Source: JAMLHH01 sp037189845 (GTDB lineage: Bacteria > Bacteroidota > Bacteroidia > Chitinophagales > JADIYW01). From it: DNA of 64,000 nt. Location of the stretch: the NCBI GenBank assembly GCA_037189845.1, contig JBBCIS010000006.1, positions 62,001 through 126,000 of the forward strand. The letters are read 5' to 3'. Made by a program: the position numbers and the translations under genes. Of the stretch, positions 34,531 to 43,449 are shown piece after piece (the stretch's first letter is position 1; every line of letters starts with the position of its first letter). A model generated the notes under the pieces. That model was not told the origin of the DNA and searched no databases. It saw nothing but the letters and a program-made list of their open reading frames with translations.

Positions 34531-35234
34531 CTCCCTATCTGAGTATAGTAATTCCGGTATATAATGAAGAAGAGATTTTGGAATCTTCTATAAATAAGAA
34601 TATTGATGTTCTGAAGAAATCCGGTTTCACGTTTGAAATTATAATAGTAAATGACTCTAGTACAGACTCCAGTTCTGAAATTCTCTGTCAAAAATTTTCA
34701 GAGAATGATTTTGTTGAAATTATTCATCATTCAGAAAATAAAGGATTCGGAGGAGCTGTAAAAACAGGTATTCAGGCTATCAGAGGAGATTACATCTGGT
34801 GTATTCCTGTCGATAGTCCGTTAACAGAGGATACATTCTATGCTTTTGAAAAGCATTTTGGAGAAGCAGATATTTTGATTGGATATAGAATTGAGAGAAA
34901 AGGCTATAACCAGTGGATGAAATTGAATAGCAAGGTGTTTCATTTTCTTGTTTCTATGTTGTTCAGAATGAAACTTAAAGATTATAACTGGATACACTTA
35001 TATCGTAATAAAATATTTAAAGAAGGCGGAATTCAGATCCAGTTTGATGGTCTCTTTATGTTGGCAGAAGTACTCATTAAAGCAACTAAGAAAGGATATA
35101 CTATTAAAGAGTTTCCGGTAGAACAACAGCAACGATTGACAGGTATAGCCAGTGCATCTAAACTGATAAATGTGATAAGAGCCTTAGGAGATATTTTAAA
35201 ATTTAAGTTTCTCGATATTCTGAATAAGATATGA
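34527..35234 (+). CDS. Family 2 glycosyltransferase (polyprenyl-phosphate type)
   Basis: A 235-residue enzyme beginning LSIVIPVYNEEEILE, then IIIVNDSSTDSSSEIL, HSENKGFGGAVKTG (donor-binding GxxxAxxxG), and VDSPLTEDTF where the metal motif is normally DxD, here D-S. KEFPVEQQQRLTG is a typical membrane-interface end. Length and motifs fit a DPM1-like enzyme that loads a polyprenyl carrier. The incomplete DxD is a small oddity; such variants occur in this group. It is translationally coupled to the dehydrogenase and is followed 19 bases later by the nitrilase-like gene. Confidence 0.78.
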   Translation: MTPYLSIVIPVYNEEEILESSINKNIDVLKKSGFTFEIIIVNDSSTDSSSEILCQKFSENDFVEIIHHSENKGFGGAVKTGIQAIRGDYIWCIPVDSPLTEDTFYAFEKHFGEADILIGYRIERKGYNQWMKLNSKVFHFLVSMLFRMKLKDYNWIHLYRNKIFKEGGIQIQFDGLFMLAEVLIKATKKGYTIKEFPVEQQQRLTGIASASKLINVIRALGDILKFKFLDILNKI

Positions 35235-35253
35235 AATCGTTTAATTTAGAATC

Positions 35254-36081
35254 ATGAAACTTGCGCTCGGACAATTGTTAGTAGAAGGTGGAGAGCCCCA
35301 AAGGAATCTGGAAAGAGCCAGGCGCATGATTCAAAAAGCAGCAGCACAATCATGTGATATTATCCTATTACCAGAAACATTGGATTTTGCCTGGACACAT
35401 CCGAGTGCATTAGTGGAGAATCAAACTATACCCGGAGTGTTTTCGGACTTCTTCTGTCATCTGGCGAAAGAATTTAAAATTTTTATATGCTTGGGACTTT
35501 CTGAAAAAGCGGAAGATAAAAACTATAACACAGCAATACTCATCAATACAGATGGAGAAATTATTCTGAAACACAGAAAAATTAACCTTTTGGAAGTGGA
35601 ATTTCCATTTTATGAAGTAGGGCAAAAATTGGAGGTCGTTGATACTATCTTGGGTAAAATCGGAGTTAATATCTGTGCGGATAATTATGGAGATGCTTTA
35701 CACTTAGGACATGCCCTAGCCAGAATGGGTGCCCAAATAATACTGTCACCTTCATCTTGGACAGTAGATTACCATGTCACTGAGATAGACGAACCATATT
35801 ATGATAAGTGGGTCAAGCCATTTCAATTGTTGGCATCCATGCATGAAATCATAGTGGCGAGTGCTACCAGCGTAGGATATATAGTTGGAGGACCTTATGA
35901 AGGGAAAAAAAGTATTGGAAAATCTTTAGTAGTGGATAAAAACGGAATACTTGCAGAAGGAGTATTCAATGAGTTTGCGGGCGACTTGCAAATAGTCGAA
36001 TTAGAAATTTCTAAGAATAATATAAAAGGAACGCAAATTGGACAATCATTGAAAAAGAAAGGATATCGTTTCGATTTATAG
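35254..36081 (+). CDS. Carbon-nitrogen hydrolase (nitrilase superfamily)
   Basis: A 275-residue enzyme with the full catalytic triad: E41 in ILLPETLDF, K109 in KHRKINL and C141 in GVNICADNYGD, as in amidases, N-carbamoyl hydrolases and the glutaminase domain of NAD synthetase. The Rossmann-like superfamily blocks IILSPSSW and VGYIVGGPYEGK follow. It lies 27 bases upstream of a PP-loop amidotransferase that itself has no glutaminase domain. This is reminiscent of glutamine-dependent NAD synthetase, in which a nitrilase domain feeds ammonia to a PP-loop ATPase. It may therefore be the ammonia source; alternatively it may hydrolyse an amide on the sugar. Confidence 0.82.
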   Translation: MKLALGQLLVEGGEPQRNLERARRMIQKAAAQSCDIILLPETLDFAWTHPSALVENQTIPGVFSDFFCHLAKEFKIFICLGLSEKAEDKNYNTAILINTDGEIILKHRKINLLEVEFPFYEVGQKLEVVDTILGKIGVNICADNYGDALHLGHALARMGAQIILSPSSWTVDYHVTEIDEPYYDKWVKPFQLLASMHEIIVASATSVGYIVGGPYEGKKSIGKSLVVDKNGILAEGVFNEFAGDLQIVELEISKNNIKGTQIGQSLKKKGYRFDL

Positions 36082-36108
36082 TAAATTTATTCGGTACAAA
36101 TCAGCAAA

Positions 36109-37335
36109 ATGAATAGTCCTTTTACGCAAGTAGGTGAAAAAGTCATCGTCAATGGCAAAATTACTGATATAGAGTATCAGATATGTACACGTTGCTGTCA
36201 GGATGCTACTATTCCTAATATTAAATTTGATGAGAGTGGGGAATGCAACTACTGTCATTTTCACGATATGATGACAGAGATATTTCCCAACGGAGAAAAA
36301 GGAAAGCAAATCCTTTCTAAACTTTTTGCGGAAGTAAAGAAAAAAGGGAAAGCAAAAAAATATGACTGCGTAGCCGGAATCAGTGGAGGACGTGATAGCA
36401 TTTATTTACTCTATTTTTTAGTGAAAATCTGGGGCTTGCGTCCTTTGGCGGTACATTTTAATGATGGTTTTGATAATCCGGTCGCAGGAGAAAACATGGT
36501 CAATGCCTGTAGGATCTTAGGTGTGGAGTTGCGTACTATTACCTCTGACTGGCGGGAAGCCAAGCAATTGAAAATAGATTTTCTGAAAGCATCCACTCCG
36601 GATCTGAATATGGGTACCGACATAGGCATCGCATCTTCGCTGTATGGTGTGGCAGCCAAAGAAAATATCAAATATGTCTTCATAGGACAATCTTTTCGCA
36701 CAGAAGGAATTAAACCTTTATCATGGGCTTTTTTTGACGGTGATTATCTGAGAAATGTACATCAGCAATTTAGTGATCTTCCCTTGAGAAAATGGAAACC
36801 TTTTGATCCGGGATTTCATTTGGGAGTTAAGGAGCTTTTTTATTATACTGTTATAAAAGGCATATATACTTACACACCTCTGTATTATTGGGATTATATC
36901 CGTCCGGAGGCACAAAGGATTATTGAAAACGAACTAGAATGGGTGTATCCCGGAGCGCATTACTTTGATGATTTGTATCACAGTTTAATCAAGTATGTAC
37001 ATCGGGTCAAATTCAATATTGATATGAATATGAATAGCGATGCTGCACTCGTACGCTCAGGATTTTTGTCCAGAGAGGAAGCATTGAAAAGAGCACATAG
37101 TATCTATCAGATCGAAGATCCCAAGGTGATAGATTTGTGTATCAAAAGATTGGGAATTACTCGCAATGAACTGAACGAGTGGATGGCATTACCGCCTAAA
37201 ACTTTCATAGATTATCCTACGATGTACAATTGGATCAGACCTTTTAGATGGTTAATCAAAATAGCTTCTCATTTCAATTTTGTGCCTAAGGTGGCATATT
37301 ATAAGTATTTTGTCCTCAATAAAGATGTAAAGTAG
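36109..37335 (+). CDS. N-acetyl sugar amidotransferase (WbpG/PseA-like PP-loop enzyme)
   Basis: A 408-residue ATP-dependent enzyme. It starts with a zinc-binding region, CTRC (C26, C29) and CNYC (C46, C49) in IKFDESGECNYC, then the PP-loop SGGRDS (residues 92-97) in VAGISGGRDSIYLL, and FNDGFDNPVAGENM. This is the pattern of the sugar amidotransferase family that turns an acetamido group into an acetamidino group. Members usually work with HisH/HisF-like ammonia suppliers; none is seen here and a nitrilase-like gene comes directly before it. The carbamoyltransferase gene starts 2 bases after its stop, so the two are tightly coupled. Confidence 0.82.
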   Translation: MNSPFTQVGEKVIVNGKITDIEYQICTRCCQDATIPNIKFDESGECNYCHFHDMMTEIFPNGEKGKQILSKLFAEVKKKGKAKKYDCVAGISGGRDSIYLLYFLVKIWGLRPLAVHFNDGFDNPVAGENMVNACRILGVELRTITSDWREAKQLKIDFLKASTPDLNMGTDIGIASSLYGVAAKENIKYVFIGQSFRTEGIKPLSWAFFDGDYLRNVHQQFSDLPLRKWKPFDPGFHLGVKELFYYTVIKGIYTYTPLYYWDYIRPEAQRIIENELEWVYPGAHYFDDLYHSLIKYVHRVKFNIDMNMNSDAALVRSGFLSREEALKRAHSIYQIEDPKVIDLCIKRLGITRNELNEWMALPPKTFIDYPTMYNWIRPFRWLIKIASHFNFVPKVAYYKYFVLNKDVK

Positions 37336-37337
37336 AT

Positions 37338-38957
37338 ATGTACATTCTCGGTATAAATGGAGGTGTCAGATTGGGCTACAGAGATGCTTCCGCAGTGTTG
37401 ACACTTGACGGAAAGGTGATAGCGGCTGTAGAAGAAGAACGGCTCAACAGAATCAAATCCTCTCCGCACCAGCTTCCCGAATTGGCGATAAAACAAGTGT
37501 TGGAAATAGCTGGAATCACTCTAAAAGAAGTCGGGATAATAGCTACGCACGGCAGCACCTGGGGTGAACAATACGGACATGTTATGAGAAATTTTTTTCA
37601 GACAAATTTTGCACATATACCACATTTGATGAGATTTCATCACCATGATTGTCATGCTGCCGGTTCATATTTCTCTTCCGGCTTGGATGAGGCACTAGTA
37701 TTTACTTTTGATAATTCCGGAGACGGGATAGGGACTCAGGTAACATTGGCAAAAGAGGAAAATCTCGAAGTTTTAGAAAGGATAGAAAGGCCTAATAGCC
37801 TGGGAATGTTCTATGGGATGGTGACGCAATACTGTGGTTTTATAAGGGATAGCGATGAATATAAGCTGATGGGGCTTGCTCCTTACGGAAGGCCTCAAAT
37901 AGATTTATCTGATATTTTAAGAGTAAGTCAAGAGGGTTTTGAGCTCAATAACGAATATATCCAGAAAATAGAACCTGGTCAACCACAACCAAGCATTCAA
38001 CAAGCTATATATAGTGAAAAACTGATACAGAAATTTGGTATGAGAAGATTATCTCACCAAGAATATACTCAGTTTTATAAAGATTTTGCTGCTTCAGCAC
38101 AAGCACAGATAGAGTTGGCAATGACCAATCTGATACGAAAATATATCATCCAAACTGGAGTGAGAAAAATCTGTATTTCAGGTGGAGTAGGTTTGAATTG
38201 TGCTGCCAACAAAGTGATTTTAGAAATGCCTGAAGTCGAATTTTTATTTGTTCAACCCGCTTCAGGGGATACAGGAATTTCACAGGGAGCAGCATATCTG
38301 GCAAATATTTCAAAAGGAATTTTTCCTGAGAAAATGTCAGATGTTTACTGGGGAAAATCTTATTCTGACGAAGAAATAGGTGACTATATACAGAAATTAG
38401 GATTAAAGGCAACGAAAATAGCAAATCCGGCAAAAATAGCAGCAGAGCTGGTTGTTGCAGGAAAAGTCATTGGTTGGTTTCAAGGCAGGATGGAATTTGG
38501 TCCGAGAGCGTTGGGTAACAGAAGTATTCTTGCCAATCCGTTATTGAAAGATGTACAATCCATAGTCAATCAGAAAATCAAATTTAGAGAAGGATTCAGA
38601 CCATTTTGTCCGTCTTTGTTAGAAGAAGATTTTGATTTGTATTTTGATGGAAAACAAAAGGTTGCTCAGTATATGACTATCAACTATAAAGCAAAAGATG
38701 GTGTAAAAGAATTGCTTCCGGGAGTCATACATGTCAATGACACTGCAAGAATCCAGACAGTTACCGAGAAGAGTAATCTCTTATTTTATCAATATCTTCA
38801 GGAATTGAAGAAACTGACAGGTCATGGAGTAACTCTTAATACAAGTTTCAATGTTAATCATCAGCCAATAGTAGAAAATCCCATTCAGGCCGTCTCTACC
38901 TTTTACGGAAGCGGGATGGATGCATTGGTGATAGGAAAGTATCTTTTGAAAAAATAA
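37338..38957 (+). CDS. Carbamoyltransferase (NodU/CmcH family)
   Basis: A 539-residue enzyme that transfers a carbamoyl group from carbamoyl phosphate to a hydroxyl group, via carbamoyl adenylate. The N-terminal kinase-fold domain shows LGINGGVRLGYRDASAVL (family: GINxxHDxSA), EEERLNRIK, FHHHDCHAAGSYF and TFDNSGDGIGT. The C-terminal domain has the strongly conserved GRMEFGPRALGNRSILANP, FREGFRPFCPS and LNTSFNVN. The length is near the usual 570 residues. The histidine of the first motif is replaced in GGVRLGYRDA. The target is likely a sugar of the polysaccharide, as for NodU on Nod factors. It ends the tight run starting at 32326. Confidence 0.9.
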   Translation: MYILGINGGVRLGYRDASAVLTLDGKVIAAVEEERLNRIKSSPHQLPELAIKQVLEIAGITLKEVGIIATHGSTWGEQYGHVMRNFFQTNFAHIPHLMRFHHHDCHAAGSYFSSGLDEALVFTFDNSGDGIGTQVTLAKEENLEVLERIERPNSLGMFYGMVTQYCGFIRDSDEYKLMGLAPYGRPQIDLSDILRVSQEGFELNNEYIQKIEPGQPQPSIQQAIYSEKLIQKFGMRRLSHQEYTQFYKDFAASAQAQIELAMTNLIRKYIIQTGVRKICISGGVGLNCAANKVILEMPEVEFLFVQPASGDTGISQGAAYLANISKGIFPEKMSDVYWGKSYSDEEIGDYIQKLGLKATKIANPAKIAAELVVAGKVIGWFQGRMEFGPRALGNRSILANPLLKDVQSIVNQKIKFREGFRPFCPSLLEEDFDLYFDGKQKVAQYMTINYKAKDGVKELLPGVIHVNDTARIQTVTEKSNLLFYQYLQELKKLTGHGVTLNTSFNVNHQPIVENPIQAVSTFYGSGMDALVIGKYLLKK

Positions 38958-38972
38958 ATGAGATTTGTATAC

Positions 38973-38991
38973 GTTTTCCGGAAGGGGAAAC
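38973..38991 (+). terminator. Short hairpin after the carbamoyltransferase gene
   Basis: GTTTTCC (38973-38979) pairs with GGGAAAC (38985-38991) with one T-G wobble, around a GGAAG loop, 15 bases after the stop. There is no following T tract, so it may be a weak terminator or a chance hairpin. Confidence 0.3.
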
Positions 38992-39179
38992 AACCATTAC
39001 CTAATACTTTTTGACACATTTCTTCAGTATACTGTTCCGATGCGTAGTAGTAGTCTTTTAGTAAGATATACAATATGGAAAAACATGAGAGTCATAGATT
39101 CGCAAACATCTGATTATTTTAATTTGTCAAATCAGTACTGAGAATTTCAGTATAATTATAGGTATTTTGACCTGATACA

Positions 39180-40514
39180 ATGAAAAATAAGGAGATAATC
39201 TTTTCGTCTGTTGTTCTGACCATCATAATGCTGATCAGCTGGATCGTATCATATAGCAATATTCAGGAAATGTTCAGAGTATCTGTACTGGCATTTATAG
39301 GAATGATGATATTGTTGTTGTCAGTTTCTCTTTTTTTGAGAACTGCTTTACTCAGATTGTCATTAATGTCTTTTTCAGTTTTTATATTATTAGTGGAATT
39401 ACTACTGTTTTTAGGTGTGAAGACCAAAGTGCTTTCAACTCATAGATTTCAGCCTGTGACAGATTTTTATTTTGATAAATTACCTGTTTTTTCTGAGTCT
39501 TCTGTAAGCTTTGACAGTGTTTTGGGCTACAGATGGAATAGAGATTCCGTCACGGTGAGAAAGTTCGCAATGGAAACTATGGTTTTTGAGAATACTTTCA
39601 AAGGCAATAATTTTGGTCAACATTCAAGCAGAGAATACTTTCAAAGAAAATCTAGCAATCATGTAAAAAGATGGATAATTTTTGGTGATTCATTCACAGA
39701 TGCGTATTTTTTAAAGAGAGGTTGGGTAGATGTGCTGGATAGCTTATACAAAGCTTCAGAAGATTCTGTCGAATTATACTCCTTTTCTGTAAATGGAGGA
39801 GGAATTAAAAACTGGTATCAAATATTTACCCGGTTTTTGGAATCAGATTTTGAATATGACGGAGTTGTCTTTGCAGTTTTTGGAAATGATCTGGCGAGAG
39901 ATTTTTTTGTGATGCATCAGGATAGTGGAAAAACTTTGAGTCAATATTATGGAACACCTCCTGATATGGATATGGTGAAAATGGATTTGAATGAAAATAA
40001 AAGAATAATCAACGAAAACAACATTCATTCAGAAGTGGATTCGAGATGGTATGTTTCTAGAACTTTGAATTATGTCTATCGGACATGTCTGGAAATTAAA
40101 TATTATCGGTCATTGAAGAATAGCACTCAGGACTTACGGGAGCAATTTATTCAACCTGCAGATTTGAGGTTGGATGACAAATATTTCATTAAAAAATACG
40201 GAGATAAATATTATTTGTTTGCTCAAATGCTGCTTTCTTTGAAACATTCACATAAATCTGTAGCTGCAATATCTATTCCGGATGAATATGGATTATCGCT
40301 GAACAGAGCCTCCAAGACCACCTCTGTACAACAGGAACTATCTTGGATCAGTAAAGAATTTGGTCTTACTTATATTGATGGGTATCACCTTCTGTTAAAA
40401 TATACCTCTGATAATGTGGAAGCATTTATACCTTTGGACGGACATTGGAATCAGCACACTTCCGATAGTTTTGCAAAGGCAATTTATAAAGATTATAATA
40501 CCTTTTTTAGGTGA
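39180..40514 (+). CDS. Membrane-anchored SGNH/GDSL hydrolase-like protein
   Basis: A 444-residue protein. Residues 8-75 contain three hydrophobic helices. The rest is a soluble SGNH domain: IFGDSFTDAYF (block I serine), VNGGGIKNWYQIF (glycine block), VVFAVFGNDLARDF (asparagine block) and PLDGHWNQHTSDSFAK near the C-terminus, supplying the Asp-His pair. Such proteins add or remove O-acetyl or other acyl groups on polysaccharides; the helices place the domain outside the membrane. It stands 222 bases after the carbamoyltransferase, with a nearby TATTTTGA element, so it may have its own promoter. The relic at 52450-52743 looks like the same final block. Confidence 0.72.
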   Translation: MKNKEIIFSSVVLTIIMLISWIVSYSNIQEMFRVSVLAFIGMMILLLSVSLFLRTALLRLSLMSFSVFILLVELLLFLGVKTKVLSTHRFQPVTDFYFDKLPVFSESSVSFDSVLGYRWNRDSVTVRKFAMETMVFENTFKGNNFGQHSSREYFQRKSSNHVKRWIIFGDSFTDAYFLKRGWVDVLDSLYKASEDSVELYSFSVNGGGIKNWYQIFTRFLESDFEYDGVVFAVFGNDLARDFFVMHQDSGKTLSQYYGTPPDMDMVKMDLNENKRIINENNIHSEVDSRWYVSRTLNYVYRTCLEIKYYRSLKNSTQDLREQFIQPADLRLDDKYFIKKYGDKYYLFAQMLLSLKHSHKSVAAISIPDEYGLSLNRASKTTSVQQELSWISKEFGLTYIDGYHLLLKYTSDNVEAFIPLDGHWNQHTSDSFAKAIYKDYNTFFR

Positions 40515-40605
40515 TAAGGTTATATTTTAATGGACTATTTATGAATATTGCTGCAGGATATTGGAGTATGTTTTTGAGATAGAATCGTATTTGAGATTGG
40601 TAAAC

Positions 40606-41211
40606 TTATCTTTCATTTGAGCTGAAAAGCCATTTGATCTGATATATAATTCCGATTGAGATATTCAACATTATGATGGGAAGATACCAATATAATGAAA
40701 GATAGATTTTTCTTATTTCTATATCTTTATTAATAAAATTATGAATGATTTTTTTGTATGATAAATAAAATATACAGCATGCTATTAGCACTATCCCACA
40801 GCCTGCGAATATGGCCAGGAAAGAAAAGCCTAATATTCCCAAATCCCAATCCATCATGGTAGTAAATATCCACATAGAGAAAACTATAGAAAAAATATTA
40901 CTCAACTGATATATAAAATAGACTCCCTTATTCGGAATTTTTTTATTTGTATGATATGATAAAATAGCAAAATATAATGTAGTCATTTTGCTGATATCAT
41001 GCCTCGAATACAGATCATTTCCTATTATTAGCTTGCCAGAGTTAAAAGAAGACTTATTGCTATCCTGATCATCTATAATTTCATAATTTAATTTTTGTGC
41101 AAGCTCTTTTAAATGTTCAATCAGAAAATTTCTATAGTTCTTTCCAAATACCTTCCATAAGAAAAGTGCGTTGACAAGTATAGTAAATGCAATTATTAAT
41201 ATAAACAGCAT
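40606..41211 (-). CDS. Small membrane protein of unknown function
   Basis: A 201-residue protein with an N-terminal transmembrane helix (LFILIIAFTILVNALFLW), a charged part of about 75 residues (HLKELAQKLNYEIIDD) and three further hydrophobic segments (LSNIFSIVFSMWIFTTMM, FAGCGIVLIACCIFYLS and YWYLPIIMLNISIGIIY). I do not recognise a family. It stands alone on the minus strand, convergent with the SGNH gene and with a 252-base spacer before the GT2 gene at 41464, in which I see no gene. Composition resembles the neighbours. Confidence 0.5.
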   Translation of the reverse strand: MLFILIIAFTILVNALFLWKVFGKNYRNFLIEHLKELAQKLNYEIIDDQDSNKSSFNSGKLIIGNDLYSRHDISKMTTLYFAILSYHTNKKIPNKGVYFIYQLSNIFSIVFSMWIFTTMMDWDLGILGFSFLAIFAGCGIVLIACCIFYLSYKKIIHNFINKDIEIRKIYLSLYWYLPIIMLNISIGIIYQIKWLFSSNER

Positions 41212-41463
41212 TATTGTTTGTTATTTGTTTGGAATAGATTAGTGCAATGAAGTTAAAATAAAAACAAGTGATTAACTAATGTTGAATTAAGGATATTTTT
41301 TCAATACAAATACAAAATAGGATATTAAAGTAACTAGCACCAGAGAATTTTGACATAGGATTATATCTATAGTGATAAACTCAGGATTTTTGTTTTCACA
41401 GATAGTATCATTGAACGAGAGAATTTTATTTATCGGTTTGGATTGTTTTTTCTCAGATGAGCG

Positions 41464-42381
41464 TCATTCAATTTTTCGCTTAATAATGAATAATGGGCGA
41501 TTTTGAACTTCCTTATATATCCTATATATATATTCTCCTATTATACCTATAAAGGTGATTTGTAAAGAGTTAAAGAAGAACATAAAAAACAAATTTGATG
41601 ACCACCCGTAAGGAGCAATTCCTAAAAATTTACTGGCAAAAACATATACAAATCCCAACAATGAAGTCAAAACACCTATAACTCCCAAAATCAACATGAA
41701 TCTGATAGGCAGATATGAGAAGCTGAAAATTGCATCGAGGGCAAGCGAAAAAAGTTTTGACAGATTCATTTTTGATTTGCCTGCAAACCTTGTGTCTCTA
41801 TCAAACATGATATAGTCCTGTGCGAATCCAACATGAAGCCGTAATCCGGGGATATATCTGATCTTTTCAGTGTATAGCATGATAGCCTCTTTTACCTCTT
41901 TCGTAAATATTGAAAAATTTCCTGCATCATTGGCATGTTCTAAGCTTGAAATTCGATGAAACAACTTATGGAAGAATGACATAAGAAGCTTACGATAAGT
42001 GTTTTCCTGTTTAGATCTTCTTTTAGCATATACAATATCCAGATCTTTATTGCCAGTTAATTTCCTGTACATTTCCTCAATGAGTTCAGGAGGATCCTGC
42101 AAATCTCCGTCCATCATTACGATATATTCACCAGCAGAAATTGTAAGTCCTGCAGTAAAAGCAGATTGATGCCCATAATTTTTGGATAATTGAATGACTT
42201 TTATTCGCTTGTCTGACTTGTTGATTTTAATTAGCTTCTGTAGTGATTTGTCGGTACTACCATCATCTATAATAATGATTTCAAAATAGACTTCAATTTT
42301 TTCTAATGCAGCAATAGTTCTGGATACCAGCTCATCTATCAATAGTTCTTCGTTATAAATTGGGATGACTACCGATATCAT
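41464..42381 (-). CDS. Membrane-bound family 2 glycosyltransferase (GtrB/ArnC-like)
   Basis: A 305-residue enzyme: ISVVIPIYNEELLIDEL, IIIDDGSTDKSLQKL, LSKNYGHQSAFTAG, then the metal site MMDGDLQDPPELI, and YAKRRSKQENTYRKL. The C-terminus has two long hydrophobic helices (FMLILGVIGVLTSLLGFVYV and FMFFFNSLQITFIGIIGEYI), as in GtrB-type proteins that make undecaprenyl-phosphate-linked glucose or similar. It likely supplies a sugar for transfer at the outer face of the inner membrane. It is divergent from the ABC permease, with 215 bases between the starts. Confidence 0.87.
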   Translation of the reverse strand: MISVVIPIYNEELLIDELVSRTIAALEKIEVYFEIIIIDDGSTDKSLQKLIKINKSDKRIKVIQLSKNYGHQSAFTAGLTISAGEYIVMMDGDLQDPPELIEEMYRKLTGNKDLDIVYAKRRSKQENTYRKLLMSFFHKLFHRISSLEHANDAGNFSIFTKEVKEAIMLYTEKIRYIPGLRLHVGFAQDYIMFDRDTRFAGKSKMNLSKLFSLALDAIFSFSYLPIRFMLILGVIGVLTSLLGFVYVFASKFLGIAPYGWSSNLFFMFFFNSLQITFIGIIGEYIYRIYKEVQNRPLFIIKRKIE

Positions 42382-42569
42382 TATTGTCTAATTTGGGATT
42401 AGTGCAAATATTTTTCTGTACCAATATACGATATGAAATACAAATAAGAGAAATAAGCTTTTTTACAACTGGCTCAATATCGAACCTGCTAATCGTTATA
42501 ATCCCGCAAGATTGAGTTTAAGATTAGTTCGAGTGAATTCAAACGAATTTAACTGAACTTTACCTGTAA

Positions 42570-42577
42570 TATATTTA
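42570..42577 (+). promoter_or_regulatory. Candidate Bacteroidota -7 element upstream of wzm
   Basis: TATATTTA, followed by CTTTGC, 19 bases before the ATG of the ABC permease. The 215-base spacer between the divergent GT2 and permease genes has no ORF and should hold promoters for both directions. This element would drive the exporter and PhyH array. Confidence 0.4.
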
Positions 42578-42596
42578 CTTTGCTTGATCAAGGTTT

Positions 42597-43418
42597 ATGA
42601 AAACAACAACAATAACGTCAGACAACAATTCTTTAACGTCTTACCTGAAGGAAGTTCTGAAATATAGATTTTTAATTTTCACCTTAGTCAAGCGCGATTT
42701 TAAAGTGAAATATGCTCAGACTTTCCTTGGTTTCATATGGGTCATCCTTCAGCCTTTGACAGGCGTAGCAATCTTTACATTTTTTTTCAAATATCTTATT
42801 GATACGAGCTCATGGAGCTTGGAAATTCCGTATTATATCTATGCATTTTGTGGATTGATTGCCTGGATATTTTTTTCCGGTTCACTTCAGTCTGCGGGAA
42901 CAAGTTTACTGAACGAAGAACAACTCATCAAGAAGGTGTATTTCCCAAGACTGCTCCTGCCAATAGTGAGGACTGTAAGTGCTATGTTTGACTTCCTTAT
43001 TTCAGCAGCAGTACTGATAATTGTTGCTGCTTTTTCCGGAATCAATATATCCCTGAATGTTGTTTTTGCGCCATTTATCCTGATTTTAACAGCGGTTGTT
43101 GCACTTTCAGTTTCTATCTGGTTAAGCGCATTGACTATCAGATTCAGAGATTTTCACCATATCATTCCATACCTGATTAGCTTTGGAATTTGGCTGACAC
43201 CAGTCTTTTATCCGGCAACATTAATACCTGAAAATTTTAAATGGCTGATTTATCTGAACCCTATGGCTGGTATTATTGATCTATTCAGATGGTCGTTTTT
43301 TTCTACTTCTCTTCCTTCCGGATATATTGCGCTTGGCTTTATTTTACCTTGCATTCTGTTTATTTCAGGACTTGTTTACTTTAGAAAAGTCGAAAAACTG
43401 ATAGCCGATTATTTGTAG
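42597..43418 (+). CDS. wzm: ABC-2 type polysaccharide exporter, permease subunit
   Basis: A 273-residue membrane protein with about six helices, of the Wzm/TagG/KpsM family that exports finished lipid-linked polysaccharide. The N-terminal cytoplasmic interface FTLVKRDFKVKYAQTFLGF is the family hallmark (LxxRDxKxRYxxTxLG), followed by WVILQPLTGVAIFTFFF, LIAWIFFSGSLQSAG, EEQLIKKVYFPRLLLP, and FGIWLTPVFYPATLIPE near the end. Its ATPase partner is at 49187, nearly 6 kb away, separated by six PhyH dioxygenases and a methyltransferase. This is unusual because wzm and wzt are normally adjacent. Confidence 0.9.
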   Translation: MKTTTITSDNNSLTSYLKEVLKYRFLIFTLVKRDFKVKYAQTFLGFIWVILQPLTGVAIFTFFFKYLIDTSSWSLEIPYYIYAFCGLIAWIFFSGSLQSAGTSLLNEEQLIKKVYFPRLLLPIVRTVSAMFDFLISAAVLIIVAAFSGINISLNVVFAPFILILTAVVALSVSIWLSALTIRFRDFHHIIPYLISFGIWLTPVFYPATLIPENFKWLIYLNPMAGIIDLFRWSFFSTSLPSGYIALGFILPCILFISGLVYFRKVEKLIADYL

Positions 43419-43439
43419 TATATTTATCCGTAGATAAAT
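43419..43439. promoter_or_regulatory. TATATTTA element overlapping a 7-bp hairpin before the first array PhyH gene
   Basis: TATATTTA (43419-43426) is a -7-like element 23 bases before the ATG at 43450. It overlaps the inverted repeat ATTTATC / GATAAAT (43422-43428 and 43433-43439, loop CGTA), directly after the stop of wzm. It could be an internal promoter, a weak terminator or processing site, or an operator. Confidence 0.35.
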
Positions 43440-43449
43440 TTATGGATAC

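Noticed and set aside
36109..37335. Asparagine synthetase or tRNA thiolation enzyme because of the PP-loop
   Set aside because: The N-terminal CxxC pairs and the SGGRDS context fit sugar amidotransferases, and the neighbours are sugar genes.
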